From: Flavobacteriaceae bacterium | Lineage (GTDB): Bacteria > Bacteroidota > Bacteroidia > Flavobacteriales > Flavobacteriaceae | Reading direction: 5' to 3' | DNA: 64,000 nt | NCBI GenBank assembly: GCA_028279515.1 | Contig: JANQNQ010000009.1 | Coordinates: 1-64,000, forward strand | In this document: piece after piece, positions 1 to 10,580 of the stretch | Numbering within the stretch: position 1 is the first letter of the stretch | Layout: every line of letters begins with the position of its first letter | Position numbers and translations under genes: made by a program | The notes under the pieces: generated by a model | The model's input: only the letters and a program-made list of their open reading frames with translations | Databases searched by the model: none | What the model was told of the DNA's origin: nothing

Positions 1-3000
1 TTGACCTCATCGTCCTTCTCCTGCCCCTGGAAGCCGTATCGGTAGCTGTCGCCGGTGCCGTGGCGCCCTGGCTGTAGCATCCCCGAGGGATAGTAATCAT
101 TAAATGCAAGAACGTCTGGTTTAAAGGGGTGTGATTTGTCTTTGGTGTCAAACAATTTACGGTCACTAACTACAGCTAATACATTACCGAGATGGTTGCT
201 AAGCTCAAAGCGTTTATCGCCAACAACCCTATTAAGGTCTTGAGTGGCTCCTGGGCTCGCTGTAATACCATTGCCTTGATCATCGCCCTCACAAGCATCA
301 CCAATACCATTACCATTGGTATCGGTTTGCCCACTGTTAGGTACAAATATACAATTGTCGCAGGCATCGCCAACACCATCGTTATCAGCATCAGACTGAA
401 ACAGGTTAAAGGTGTCAGGACAATTATCGCAGACATTGCCTTTGCCATCACCATCGTTATCGGCCTGTGCAGCTCCACCATTTGGCAGCCCTAAACAGGT
501 ATCGCAAGCATCACCAACACCATCACCATCTTCATCTTCTTGATACGGATTTTTGGTAAATGGGCAATTGTCTTCAGTATCTATCCATCCATCAAGGTCT
601 GTATCAGCAGCGGGATCTCCGCAATACGCTGTTGAAAAAGGTAAATTATTTGGCAGCTGGATGGCTCCATCACTACTAAAGTAGGTGTTGTCTAATGTAA
701 AATCTCTGTTGGTATTATCTACCGTATATTCAAACTGGCATACATCTGCTGAAAGTCCAGAAAAGGAGCCGTTGTCTAAATATCTATATGCTACATCGTT
801 AGAAATAACACTTAGATCTTCGGTCCAAATATAATTGGGATGGCCGCCGCCTTTTTTCTTATACCTGCCATATTTATAGTATTGCTGTCCATTAGTTACC
901 AATCCATTATCTAGTGTATAAATGTTTCCATTTAAGAACAGGGTGGGCGTGTGGTTATTACTTACAGGGTCTGTATTGATCGTCCATTTCATATCCCACT
1001 CATCTGCAGGGATACCTTGGGCTAATTCATAATCTGTGATGTAATAATGATACGTCCAGTAATAGCGTCTCTTACTAAATGTTGGCTTGTACGAACCATA
1101 ATGTATTCTGAGTGCTATTAAACTCAATTTTGGGACATAATTTGCTCCATTTTTAACCACATTGACTGAAACCATACTTCTATATACATTGTCGTGTCCG
1201 GTGATATTAGAAATTTCATGACCTGAGATTCGTCCCAGAAGTTTTTCGTTTTCTGAGGTAAAATTGTCCTGAATCTTAAACTTGCTAGAAATTTCAATAA
1301 CATCCGATTTTCCGATTTCATCGAATAGGCTTAGATCTGCATCACCATCTAACCAAGTCGACCCGATACTACCACCATAAAGGATACCCGCTTCTCCGGT
1401 CATCGAATTAAAGGGTTGCATGGCCTCTGGGCTTACACTGGCGATTTTGGCCAAAGCCATGCTTTTGCCTTTGACGCCTTTGCCCAGTTTTAAATGAAGC
1501 TTTTGTAAGCCTAAACGGTTGCTTCCATAAATATGCTGTTCTGTTAAGGCATGCTCTTTCCCTTTAACACCCTGATATACGGCTAACACATTTCCTTGTG
1601 CATCGTGATTGTAGTAGGTGGTATTGATAGTTCCATCTTTTTCTGTGACTTCTTTAGCAATTCGATTGCCTAAACCATCGTAGTTAAAATTGATTTCAGT
1701 ACCACTTTCTTTTTTTATTCGTTCTACTTTACCATCTACACGCCACTCGATATATAGACCTTCGGCATGGTCGTATACAAGTTGACCTATAGCATCATAT
1801 TTGTAATTGCCAGACTTTTGATTATCAATATCAAAGTCGAAATCACCTGCGGGTATCTCATCATTAACATGACTTAGCTGATTGGTATTTGCACTGTAAT
1901 TGTATTTTAAATAATCAAAGTGTTTACCAGCCATACTTCTTTGAAGCTCTAACAAGTTACCGTTGTTGTCGTAGGCATAACTTGAAGCGTAGCTTTGTGG
2001 CCCTTCGACATCTGATACCTCAGTATAGGCCTTGGTATCCATGTTTTTTATTCTATTCAGCTGATCATATCGGTATGTATTGAAGTTGGTGGGTAAGCGT
2101 TTTTGCTTTAGGTCCATGATACTTGTAACCATCTCTTTAATATTTCCATTATAAAGATTTTGACCACCTTCTTGATTGGTTGAATAGTATAAATGAGTGC
2201 TTTGTGTACCGAAGCGGGACACATAATCGCCTTTGTAATAATTTAGCGCATAGGCCATGGCATCTTGTGCTACCTTATCACCATCATTGCCAAAGTCTAT
2301 TTTCTTATCAAGAGCTTCGCCATTTACAGATTTTAACCAGCCTTGTAAGGTGTAAGCATGATCGATACCTTGCACATGTTTATCACCAATTACAGTTCTG
2401 GCCAACGGACCGTGCTCATAATAGTTGTAATCAGCTTCATTTTCCCATATCACACCATCATTACTGGTCGCTACCGCTGTAATTCTGTTGTCTGCATCGT
2501 AGGTGTATTGATGAATAAATTGATCGGGCTTGCCTTTTTGGTAATACACTTCATTAACATTACCACTTATAAGGTCGTAATTATAACTCACGTGTTTTAT
2601 ATGTTGATCTATTGATACTAAATAGTCATCTTTATTTACGGTAATGAATTCTTTTACATTACCATGTACATCATAATTGTAAAAGAGTCCGTTTTGGTAG
2701 TTTAGTAAATTACTGGTCGGTGTTAAATTTTCATAGTACAACACACTTGTTATTCTATTTCTAGAATTTTGAATAGAGAATTCATTAAACTGACTGATGA
2801 TGCTGTTATCTTCAAAAGTATCATAAATCGTCCTTGTGACTTGTTGTTTTTGATCGGTAATGTTATTCGGGAAACCTGGTTGATTTACCTCTTGTACTTC
2901 TATGTTTTGATTAGAAGCCAAGGCCAATCTTCCATTGCTGTTTATAACGTATGTGTTAGATTTTACAGAAAGTTCACCTGCCTCAATAATACGACCTAAG

Positions 3001-6000
3001 CCGTCATAGGCGGTAAAACTAAATTTTTCGTTACCGCTAACCACTTGCTTTTGTATAGCATTTTGAGACATTACGATACGCCCTAAAGCATCATAAGCAA
3101 AAGTCGTAATACCGCCATCTGGTGTATTTTGCCATACCAATTGGTTAAGGGAATTATAGCGATATTCTGTTTTTAGTTTATGCGTAGGTGCTACTTTAAT
3201 ACCATCTACGGTTTCGTCACCAGAACCATCAACAACAATGGGATTACCTGAAGGGTTTTCTCTTACATTGTTTATGATCGTATTGTTTGCTGGTTGAAGC
3301 GTTAAATTATCGACACCTTTTGGCGGTACCGTTTGCACCAAATTACCTGCCTGATCGTAGTAGTATAACGTACGTTGGTACTCTTTATCAGGAGACGTTT
3401 TCGTGAAGATTTCTTGTAAACCATTTATTGCTTCTTCAATATAACGGGCTTTAAATGCCTCTTTTTGCTCGTTTAAATAGGCCTCGAACTCTTCAGAAGA
3501 ATAGGTGCCTGTTACTGTATTTGATAAGGTCTCACACGGATCTTCATACTTTTCTATCTCAGCCTTTAGATTTGGGAAAATAGCTGCTGGCGGACAAACA
3601 TTATTTTCCACTAAATAGATCTCTGAAACGTATTGAATCCAGTTTAGAACCCCATTTGTCCTGACGTAATCTTTGAATTCATCGATGACGTATTGTGTAT
3701 CGCTATAACCATAGTTTAGCGCTGTAGCCCCAAACTCTGCAATACTAAGATAATGTGCGTCTTCAATAGATGTGATTTCTAAAGACGTGATATAATAGCT
3801 GTAATCTTCTAAGAGATACGCGAAATTAGCGTCGCAAAAATAAGTTGCATCATAATGCTCAGGTAATTCATAATCTTCTACGACCTGCATTAAGGCTTTA
3901 AAACCTTGAAACGTCCCAGTACAAACTACTGGCTCAACAGTTTGTGGAATACAATCCTCGCAAGGGATTTCGACTTCCGTTAGACATTGTTCTATGGTAA
4001 GACAATTGATAGTAGCCTGACCTTCGATGATACCATTTTGCGTTTCGAGCAAGAAGATCAATGAATTGTATTGACCACCCGTAAATGCAAGTTGTTGGAT
4101 GGATATGACATTAGACAAACTGTCGTTGAGATTTAACTCAACTTTGCAGCTCAAGGATTGGTCCAAGTAAAATTCGAACTCTGTATCAGAAATACTCGTA
4201 AAGCTATATACACCAAGATTGTCAGCATCAACAGACGCTTCTATAGTTTGTAATATTGAGTCATTATAACCATCAGGTACGGTTCCATTATTGTGATAAT
4301 AACTAAACGTATTTTGTAATACAGTTGACAATGTACTTTCAACATCTTCCTCTGCTTTACAGGTTACGCTTGTAAAGCATTCTGAACTTTTGGCATATAT
4401 AGTTACTGTTCTAGCCGGGAAATTGTCATGAGGTATTAGATTAATATCTATTAGGTAAGCTAATTGTAAGTCACCTGCATCATTGTAACCATCAATTCTC
4501 AGATTAGAAAAACTATCAATATAATCAATAAGCGGACTAGGTAATGTCTCTACTTGGCTTATTTCACCACCACCCATTCTAAAAACACAGTTCTTTTCTG
4601 ATATGAACATATCTATAACATCTGACCCTAGCTGACCATTAACGTCATTCCCAAAATGTGATACATAAAGAGGGGCCCCATTGAGTTCAACAAACGGACT
4701 TAATTCTTCAACCGCCTGAGAATAATATGGAAAACTAATACCTTGTGTAGATTGATACGCATTTAGTAACTCGTTTAATAAGCTAACAATTACCGTATTT
4801 TGAGCAGAAGTGAATCCTTGAGTAACTTCGCATCCACAGTCAAAATCTAATGCCGTACAATTGGATATAGGCCTGTCTCTATCAACAAGCCCTCCCTTTT
4901 TAGGGTCATTTTTTGTATCCCCACATAAGCTACCTGTTACCGGTACTAGGTCAAAGCTGTTGCTTAAATAGGTTAACGTGATCGTTATATTATCTGGATT
5001 ACCAAGGGCATCTAATTCGTTGATGTGGAGGCTTGTAAAATGATGAATGTTTGACGCTACTAAGGGTTCGTCAAGTGAAATTTTCACGGTATCTAACCCT
5101 TGAAAATCGATGCCCGTTATTTCGAAACTAGTACTTGAAAGACTTGTCCAAGTCGCGTTGTGAGCTGCATCTTCAAAATATTCGGGTAAAAAGCTATTGA
5201 TATAACCATAAGGATCGTTTGTGGCTCCTAAAGAGACATTGGTGTTAAATAACTGGTTGTTTTCTAGAAGTTTAGACATTAAGTTGGCTATGGCGTTTTC
5301 AAACTGACTGCGCTCATAACATGCGGTACCAAGCCCTGAAGGAGATTCGTTGATGAGTACTTCACCTACACCGTCATTAACATAACCACATTCGCCAACG
5401 GCAGCTACAGTTGTTCCTTGTATAATGACTTCTTGAGGGTCAGCACAAGCTGTATTAGTTGTATCTACTAGTCGTGCTACAACTTGAAATTTAAAGGTTT
5501 GTGTTGCTTCATTATAAGAGGCGGGAACATAGTAAAAGTCTTTAAAATCGATAATCCTGAAGTCTCCGGCAACATAGTTTGACCAAGAAGGATTAGTGCC
5601 GCAAGGCAAGCTTGAACCTGGGTTTAAAATCTCTAAACTAATCGGTGTTGTTCCTGTACCAACTTGAAGTAATAATTGATTAGAAACGACCTGATAGGTT
5701 ATATACTCATCTGAAATTACAGGAGTGGTGCCTCCTAGGGCAGTATATAGGTCCACACTTAAAAAAGGCATACTATTAATACTCATGTCAGTACCTGTTA
5801 ATAATAACCCTTGATTCGTTGTATTGTAGGTTGGATTAACGAGCCCGTCCAAAAAGTATTCCATGTCAAATGCTAGCGGACATTTTCCCGTTTGTTGGTA
5901 TAACCAGGCATCAGACTCATTCGCAATATCGTTAGCTGCATTAGGATTGCCAGAATCATAACCGGTGTCTACAGGAATAAAACGTTTTTGTTTGTTTTCA

Positions 6001-9000
6001 TATAGCGCTATGGTTTCTGTGTCACAAGGACCAACAATGTTTAAAGCGTTTCCTGCATTTTCGGCTGAAGTGATATGTTGCATCACATTATTATAAGCAC
6101 TGTAAGCCGAAAGTAGTGTCATAAAATCTTGTCCAAAGTCTAGATTGCCAATACAATCGTTTATACGGTTTTGAGACAAGGCATATACATTGCTGTAGAC
6201 ATATTGAATTTGAAGCTTTAAACCTATGTAATAGGTTTTGAAGTTGTTCCAAATTCTATTTTTTTGTGCTGTTGAGAAAGCACTATTTATGTAATCTATT
6301 AATGAGGCTGTTGTCGGGTTGCTGTTGACCACCCCTGCAAATTCGGAAGCGTTCCCTAATCCATTGCTATAACCTTCGGTATAAATAGCATATTCTAACA
6401 TATTTAATGGAGTAGGGGTACCATTTAAATTTGCCATACTGTATTTGTCCCCTAAAGCTTCAGTTAAAATTGCAGTCCTAGTGGATAGCATACTCGTAGC
6501 TGGCGGCGTTCCACCTATATTATCTACTGTAGTATAGGTTAGATTAAAATAAGGGTCAAGAGTTACTATATTTTGAAAGGTAACTCCTAAATCATTGGGA
6601 CCGCTTACGATGTCGTTGAAGGTTTCAATTTGTTTAAGGTGTTCATCAAATTCATACGTACTAAGGTTGTCATTGAATTTGGTACTACACAATTCTTGCT
6701 CATATAGTAGATAGGTGTATTCTGGATGATATTCTAATAGCGATTGTGCCCAACTATAATCCCATTCAGCTGTAAAGTCTGATACATTAGACAGGTATTG
6801 AGGTAAAATCAACAAAGAATTGGGTACCCCATTGGGGTTTTCTTTTACGATTTTGATATCTGAACCGGGACTGAATGCATTTCCTGGTGTATTTAATATA
6901 TCTAAAGCATCAATCATGATTGACGGTTGGTAGTTATTACTTCCGAAAGCAGTAATTTCTACATACACCACTTCACCAGATTCATCGGCATATGGCCGTA
7001 CTGGATTTCTCCAACTGGCATTAGAAAGCGTTAAAGTTTCCGTAGTATTGGTATCTGGGTCTGTGATCGTCGTAGAAGTAGGGCCTATGTAATACAACGG
7101 CATATTCTGCCCATACTGAAATTGATTAAACTCATTAAAAATGCTTAATGGCGATAATTCTAAATCACCATTTTCAGTGTCATTGTTCAACTCACCATAT
7201 TGGTTGTATGGGCGAAAGTCGTTTAGCAATACTTCTTCACTGACATCACACATGGTAATGAAAGGTTTACACATTTGGCGGCAGTTTTCGATAAGCCCTG
7301 TAAACTCAGTGATAAAGCGTTGCTCGTATAGATCTACTTCAACGGCATAAGTTGCAGCATTTTCCCCATTTGGAACCGTATAATTTAAAACATCACCACT
7401 ATACGAGAACGTATCGTTTTGCATTGCCGCAATTATATTGTCTAATACATACCCATCTTGTGCTTGCGCTACATAAATTGCTCGTTGCGCATCAGATTCA
7501 GATACATCGGGTATGCCATTGCCATCATTGTCTGTTTCTAATAAGGTGGTAAAGGCATTACAAATATTAGGCGCATAAGCACAAACTAAAGATATCTCAC
7601 ATTCAAAACAATCTACATCGCAGTCTATGTCAACGCTTGCATTGGGTACAAAATCTTCTAAGTTGATATAGCAAGAAGACGCCGGGTCTTGCAACGATGC
7701 TACAAAATCATCGGCATAGGTATTTAAAGCCTCTTGGTTAACTCGAATATCTTTACTTAGGGTATAGGTGCCAACCTTTAAATCTTCGTTTGCTGTAAGA
7801 TTGACGGTTTCATCTATTACAGGCTGGTTTTCTATGCCATTGACATTGATTTCTCCAATGGTTGCAGTATATGTGCCTTGTTGCAATCTATTTTCCGCAC
7901 AATCATCCAAAAGACTGATGCTTACATCAAAAACAAAGGGATAGTGTTTTTTTAATGGGCTTAGACAGATATCTGTATAGGTATTATGTTGGTGTCTTAT
8001 TTGATACTGAAAACTAATTTCAGGAAAATCATCTTCTACACCTAACTGGTAACCTAGGTTAATTCCATCTTGTAAAATTCCGTTTCGCCCTGTTGCGTAC
8101 TTAGTGTTGTTAATAAGTATATTGGAGGTAAAGGGTTGAGCTAAACCTTGCTCATCTGGTAACCCTTCTAAACTTTCAGGGTTTTTACCTACTAAAGCAG
8201 TGGCTATGGTGCGTCCTTGTGGATCTATATAGTTTATGCTTACCTGTTTATTAGGATCAACGACGATGTTCTTTTTATAGTGGGCATTATAACCTACTTT
8301 ATAGCCAAACAATCGGTTGAGTTTTTCTTGTTCAGGTGTCAGGTAGAAATATTTCATTTCTCTGTCTGTACCTAATTGATGCTCAATGCCCACACCGCCT
8401 TTACGTCGTATACGCCCCGTGTTATCTGGTGTATATTCGATTTGAGAAAAAGGATACCCTTGCGCATTAGGTACATCATCCTGAAATGAATTTGTAACCT
8501 GATTATTTTTTGAATAATACTTGCTGGCACCGCTTCCAATATTCATTTTTTCAATCAATTGCGGCTCGCAATTAAGTGCTTCACTTATCACATCCCAGTC
8601 AAAGGTGTAATGCGAAAAAAGAGCATTTTGATTTGTTTTATTTAATCCGTCATAGAAACGAATTCCAGATTGCTCAATGGGTGCAGGTAAAACCTCTATT
8701 GCTGGGCGCCCTTGATTATCATAAATTACTTCACCAGCAACGATTTGTTTGTCCGAGTTAATTTTGGTGATGGTCTGTCTATTTCTTAACGAACCATCAA
8801 AATAAGTGGCTACATCTTTTCGTTTTCCGTCTTCGGCATATGAGGCCTGAAATTGCCAGTTTTTATGTCCTTTTTCGTGGTTTTGATGTATAGTCAGTAC
8901 ATGTGGCCAATCTGCTATAGTTGTCTTAGTGCCAGAACCGCTGCTCCAATCACCATAGTAGTTTTGAGAAATGTCGTCCATAAATCGTCCAACGGGCCTT

Positions 9001-9842
9001 ACCCGATAAACTAGATATCCTTTTGAGTATATTAATGGAATTCTATAGGATAAATCTTTAGTTTCAATACGGGTGCTGTTTCTTTTAAAATCTTGCTCAG
9101 AAAGTAAAATTTCATTTTTTCCTAATGGTGTCGTTCCAGAAGGTGGAAAATTATCATACCATGTCCATTCAAGTTCATATTCTATAGCTGGTTTTACGCT
9201 ATTCCATCTTACTTCGAGCTCATCTTCTCCGTTAGCGCCGGCACTAGTACCGGTAACAGTTTCACTAAAACCGTTGTACGTAATCAATGCATCGCTTACG
9301 CTTACCGATCTGTCATTATCAAACTTGTAATACCTGTCGGTTTTGAATTTTAACTCTAAATAGTATTGCGTTGTACTACTTGGGGAAATCGCATTGCCCT
9401 CTACATCGGTCAATTGAATACTCAATGGTTTTACGTCAAATTTATGTACTCCTTTGAGCTCATGAACCGCAAAATCCGTAAAGGTTCCTATATCTTCTCT
9501 TACATTATCATGTGTGATCTTAAAACTAGTGTCATAGGAGCTATGTACCGTATTGTTTTGGTTGTAACTAGTGACCTTTACCTTGAGTTCAGCAGTATAA
9601 ATAAATTGATGAATTTCTGGGTTTGAGCTGTTGTCTTCAAATCCAAAATGAATATATCCAGCCGCATTGTGAGAGGTAAAAGTCCCTGAGTTCAATTGTG
9701 TGTATAGAGGATCTTGGATTGAAAGACCTTCCATTACTTGACTACCAATTAAACGGTCGCTGGTATATTCTTCTTGCTGGGCCTGAATACTCCCTATAAT
9801 GAACGTTAGTATCGTAACGGCTATATATTTTAATCTTATCAT
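1..9842 (-). CDS. Giant YD-repeat/RHS core protein, C-terminus outside window
   Basis: The frame stays open from an ATG at 9842 to base 1, giving at least 3280 residues; I translated most of it and met no stop. It opens with a signal peptide (MIRLKYIAVTILTFIIGSIQA). Residues about 370-600 resemble the N-terminal domain of Bacteroidota RHS proteins (NQGRPAIEVLPAP). A roughly 1500-residue region with many Cys follows. YD repeats begin near residue 2150 (YYYDQAGNLVQTVPPKG) and run to about 2800. Thrombospondin type 3-like Asp-rich calcium repeats lie at about 3100-3200. The RHS core follows (ELSNHLGNVLAVVSD, then YRYGFQGQEKDDE at the edge). Core position implies that a variable C-terminal domain, often a toxin in this family, lies just left of the window. 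It is the last visible gene of the minus-strand train and starts 28 bp after the LolA-like gene. Function as toxin or surface protein is inference. Confidence 0.9.
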   Translation of the reverse strand, partial: MIRLKYIAVTILTFIIGSIQAQQEEYTSDRLIGSQVMEGLSIQDPLYTQLNSGTFTSHNAAGYIHFGFEDNSSNPEIHQFIYTAELKVKVTSYNQNNTVHSSYDTSFKITHDNVREDIGTFTDFAVHELKGVHKFDVKPLSIQLTDVEGNAISPSSTTQYYLELKFKTDRYYKFDNDRSVSVSDALITYNGFSETVTGTSAGANGEDELEVRWNSVKPAIEYELEWTWYDNFPPSGTTPLGKNEILLSEQDFKRNSTRIETKDLSYRIPLIYSKGYLVYRVRPVGRFMDDISQNYYGDWSSGSGTKTTIADWPHVLTIHQNHEKGHKNWQFQASYAEDGKRKDVATYFDGSLRNRQTITKINSDKQIVAGEVIYDNQGRPAIEVLPAPIEQSGIRFYDGLNKTNQNALFSHYTFDWDVISEALNCEPQLIEKMNIGSGASKYYSKNNQVTNSFQDDVPNAQGYPFSQIEYTPDNTGRIRRKGGVGIEHQLGTDREMKYFYLTPEQEKLNRLFGYKVGYNAHYKKNIVVDPNKQVSINYIDPQGRTIATALVGKNPESLEGLPDEQGLAQPFTSNILINNTKYATGRNGILQDGINLGYQLGVEDDFPEISFQYQIRHQHNTYTDICLSPLKKHYPFVFDVSISLLDDCAENRLQQGTYTATIGEINVNGIENQPVIDETVNLTANEDLKVGTYTLSKDIRVNQEALNTYADDFVASLQDPASSCYINLEDFVPNASVDIDCDVDCFECEISLVCAYAPNICNAFTTLLETDNDGNGIPDVSESDAQRAIYVAQAQDGYVLDNIIAAMQNDTFSYSGDVLNYTVPNGENAATYAVEVDLYEQRFITEFTGLIENCRQMCKPFITMCDVSEEVLLNDFRPYNQYGELNNDTENGDLELSPLSIFNEFNQFQYGQNMPLYYIGPTSTTITDPDTNTTETLTLSNASWRNPVRPYADESGEVVYVEITAFGSNNYQPSIMIDALDILNTPGNAFSPGSDIKIVKENPNGVPNSLLILPQYLSNVSDFTAEWDYSWAQSLLEYHPEYTYLLYEQELCSTKFNDNLSTYEFDEHLKQIETFNDIVSGPNDLGVTFQNIVTLDPYFNLTYTTVDNIGGTPPATSMLSTRTAILTEALGDKYSMANLNGTPTPLNMLEYAIYTEGYSNGLGNASEFAGVVNSNPTTASLIDYINSAFSTAQKNRIWNNFKTYYIGLKLQIQYVYSNVYALSQNRINDCIGNLDFGQDFMTLLSAYSAYNNVMQHITSAENAGNALNIVGPCDTETIALYENKQKRFIPVDTGYDSGNPNAANDIANESDAWLYQQTGKCPLAFDMEYFLDGLVNPTYNTTNQGLLLTGTDMSINSMPFLSVDLYTALGGTTPVISDEYITYQVVSNQLLLQVGTGTTPISLEILNPGSSLPCGTNPSWSNYVAGDFRIIDFKDFYYVPASYNEATQTFKFQVVARLVDTTNTACADPQEVIIQGTTVAAVGECGYVNDGVGEVLINESPSGLGTACYERSQFENAIANLMSKLLENNQLFNTNVSLGATNDPYGYINSFLPEYFEDAAHNATWTSLSSTSFEITGIDFQGLDTVKISLDEPLVASNIHHFTSLHINELDALGNPDNITITLTYLSNSFDLVPVTGSLCGDTKNDPKKGGLVDRDRPISNCTALDFDCGCEVTQGFTSAQNTVIVSLLNELLNAYQSTQGISFPYYSQAVEELSPFVELNGAPLYVSHFGNDVNGQLGSDVIDMFISEKNCVFRMGGGEISQVETLPSPLIDYIDSFSNLRIDGYNDAGDLQLAYLIDINLIPHDNFPARTVTIYAKSSECFTSVTCKAEEDVESTLSTVLQNTFSYYHNNGTVPDGYNDSILQTIEASVDADNLGVYSFTSISDTEFEFYLDQSLSCKVELNLNDSLSNVISIQQLAFTGGQYNSLIFLLETQNGIIEGQATINCLTIEQCLTEVEIPCEDCIPQTVEPVVCTGTFQGFKALMQVVEDYELPEHYDATYFCDANFAYLLEDYSYYITSLEITSIEDAHYLSIAEFGATALNYGYSDTQYVIDEFKDYVRTNGVLNWIQYVSEIYLVENNVCPPAAIFPNLKAEIEKYEDPCETLSNTVTGTYSSEEFEAYLNEQKEAFKARYIEEAINGLQEIFTKTSPDKEYQRTLYYYDQAGNLVQTVPPKGVDNLTLQPANNTIINNVRENPSGNPIVVDGSGDETVDGIKVAPTHKLKTEYRYNSLNQLVWQNTPDGGITTFAYDALGRIVMSQNAIQKQVVSGNEKFSFTAYDGLGRIIEAGELSVKSNTYVINSNGRLALASNQNIEVQEVNQPGFPNNITDQKQQVTRTIYDTFEDNSIISQFNEFSIQNSRNRITSVLYYENLTPTSNLLNYQNGLFYNYDVHGNVKEFITVNKDDYLVSIDQHIKHVSYNYDLISGNVNEVYYQKGKPDQFIHQYTYDADNRITAVATSNDGVIWENEADYNYYEHGPLARTVIGDKHVQGIDHAYTLQGWLKSVNGEALDKKIDFGNDGDKVAQDAMAYALNYYKGDYVSRFGTQSTHLYYSTNQEGGQNLYNGNIKEMVTSIMDLKQKRLPTNFNTYRYDQLNRIKNMDTKAYTEVSDVEGPQSYASSYAYDNNGNLLELQRSMAGKHFDYLKYNYSANTNQLSHVNDEIPAGDFDFDIDNQKSGNYKYDAIGQLVYDHAEGLYIEWRVDGKVERIKKESGTEINFNYDGLGNRIAKEVTEKDGTINTTYYNHDAQGNVLAVYQGVKGKEHALTEQHIYGSNRLGLQKLHLKLGKGVKGKSMALAKIASVSPEAMQPFNSMTGEAGILYGGSIGSTWLDGDADLSLFDEIGKSDVIEISSKFKIQDNFTSENEKLLGRISGHEISNITGHDNVYRSMVSVNVVKNGANYVPKLSLIALRIHYGSYKPTFSKRRYYWTYHYYITDYELAQGIPADEWDMKWTINTDPVSNNHTPTLFLNGNIYTLDNGLVTNGQQYYKYGRYKKKGGGHPNYIWTEDLSVISNDVAYRYLDNGSFSGLSADVCQFEYTVDNTNRDFTLDNTYFSSDGAIQLPNNLPFSTAYCGDPAADTDLDGWIDTEDNCPFTKNPYQEDEDGDGVGDACDTCLGLPNGGAAQADNDGDGKGNVCDNCPDTFNLFQSDADNDGVGDACDNCIFVPNSGQTDTNGNGIGDACEGDDQGNGITASPGATQDLNRVVGDKRFELSNHLGNVLAVVSDRKLFDTKDKSHPFKPDVLAFNDYYPSGMLQPGRHGTGDSYRYGFQGQEKDDEV

Positions 9843-9870
9843 AATGGATTGATAATTTTATTAATTTTTT

Positions 9871-10578
9871 TTACTGCTGTCTAACATCTAATAGTTCATA
9901 ATTAGATAGATGTGGTACTAGTGTTTTTGTATTATTAGAGGCTAAGGTTACATACTGAGATGTATTGAAACGCTTGTGGTCTTTTATCTCATTATTGTAA
10001 TTATTGTACGTTATTTCTAATCTGGGATACTGTACATCTGAGGTCCTATAATCGGAAGAAAAATCAATGCCTTTTGCGTAATAGAATACTTGTTTTCTCA
10101 GTTGGTATTGCTTTGAAACATGCAATACTATTTTCTGGTAATCTGTTGTCATGGAATTTGGAACCAATACAATTTCCCAAAACTCTCCTTTATCAATAAA
10201 ACGCTGGTCTTTGTATTCTTTTTTTAAGGCTTTTGAATCAAAGCTTGAAGACATACCTAAAGCGTATGATGGCGAAGAAAGCTGTACTATTTTTTCAGCA
10301 TGACTTATGGTAATGCTCACATCTTGATTGGAAATAAATTCTGTGTTCTCTATTTTACAATACACCTTATGATCTGCGGTTTTATTGTATACGCCTTTAT
10401 ATTGCTCATGTATAGTGCTACTTGTGGCGGTTTTATACAGACGATATGTTGTATCGTAGGTTAAATCAGATTGCGCCGTGATGTATTGGGATGTGTTCTT
10501 TAAAACTTCATCACACGTTTGGGCATTTAAAGCCATGCTAAAAAATACCAATAGAAAATATGTAAGATGTTTGTGCAT
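9871..10578 (-). CDS. Secreted LolA-like protein of the RHS locus
   Basis: This encodes 235 residues with a signal peptide ending near Ala-Gln (FFSMALNAQT). The mature part has repeated amphipathic beta strands such as YDTTYRLYKTAT and YPRLEITYNNYN, the pattern seen in LolA/outer-membrane lipoprotein-sorting-like proteins of Bacteroidota. I see no catalytic motif. It lies 2 bp after the stop of the vWA gene and 28 bp before the giant RHS gene, so all are almost certainly co-transcribed. A role in carrying or folding the large exported RHS proteins across the periplasm fits the context but is inference. The fold assignment is tentative, as sequence similarity to true LolA is weak. Confidence 0.7.
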   Translation of the reverse strand: MHKHLTYFLLVFFSMALNAQTCDEVLKNTSQYITAQSDLTYDTTYRLYKTATSSTIHEQYKGVYNKTADHKVYCKIENTEFISNQDVSITISHAEKIVQLSSPSYALGMSSSFDSKALKKEYKDQRFIDKGEFWEIVLVPNSMTTDYQKIVLHVSKQYQLRKQVFYYAKGIDFSSDYRTSDVQYPRLEITYNNYNNEIKDHKRFNTSQYVTLASNNTKTLVPHLSNYELLDVRQQ

Positions 10579-10580
10579 GA

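Noticed and set aside
192-494. Open frames on both strands opposite the calcium-repeat region of the giant RHS gene
   Set aside because: Low-complexity Asp/Gly/Asn coding repeats leave other frames open; the translations are repetitive and lack domain features.
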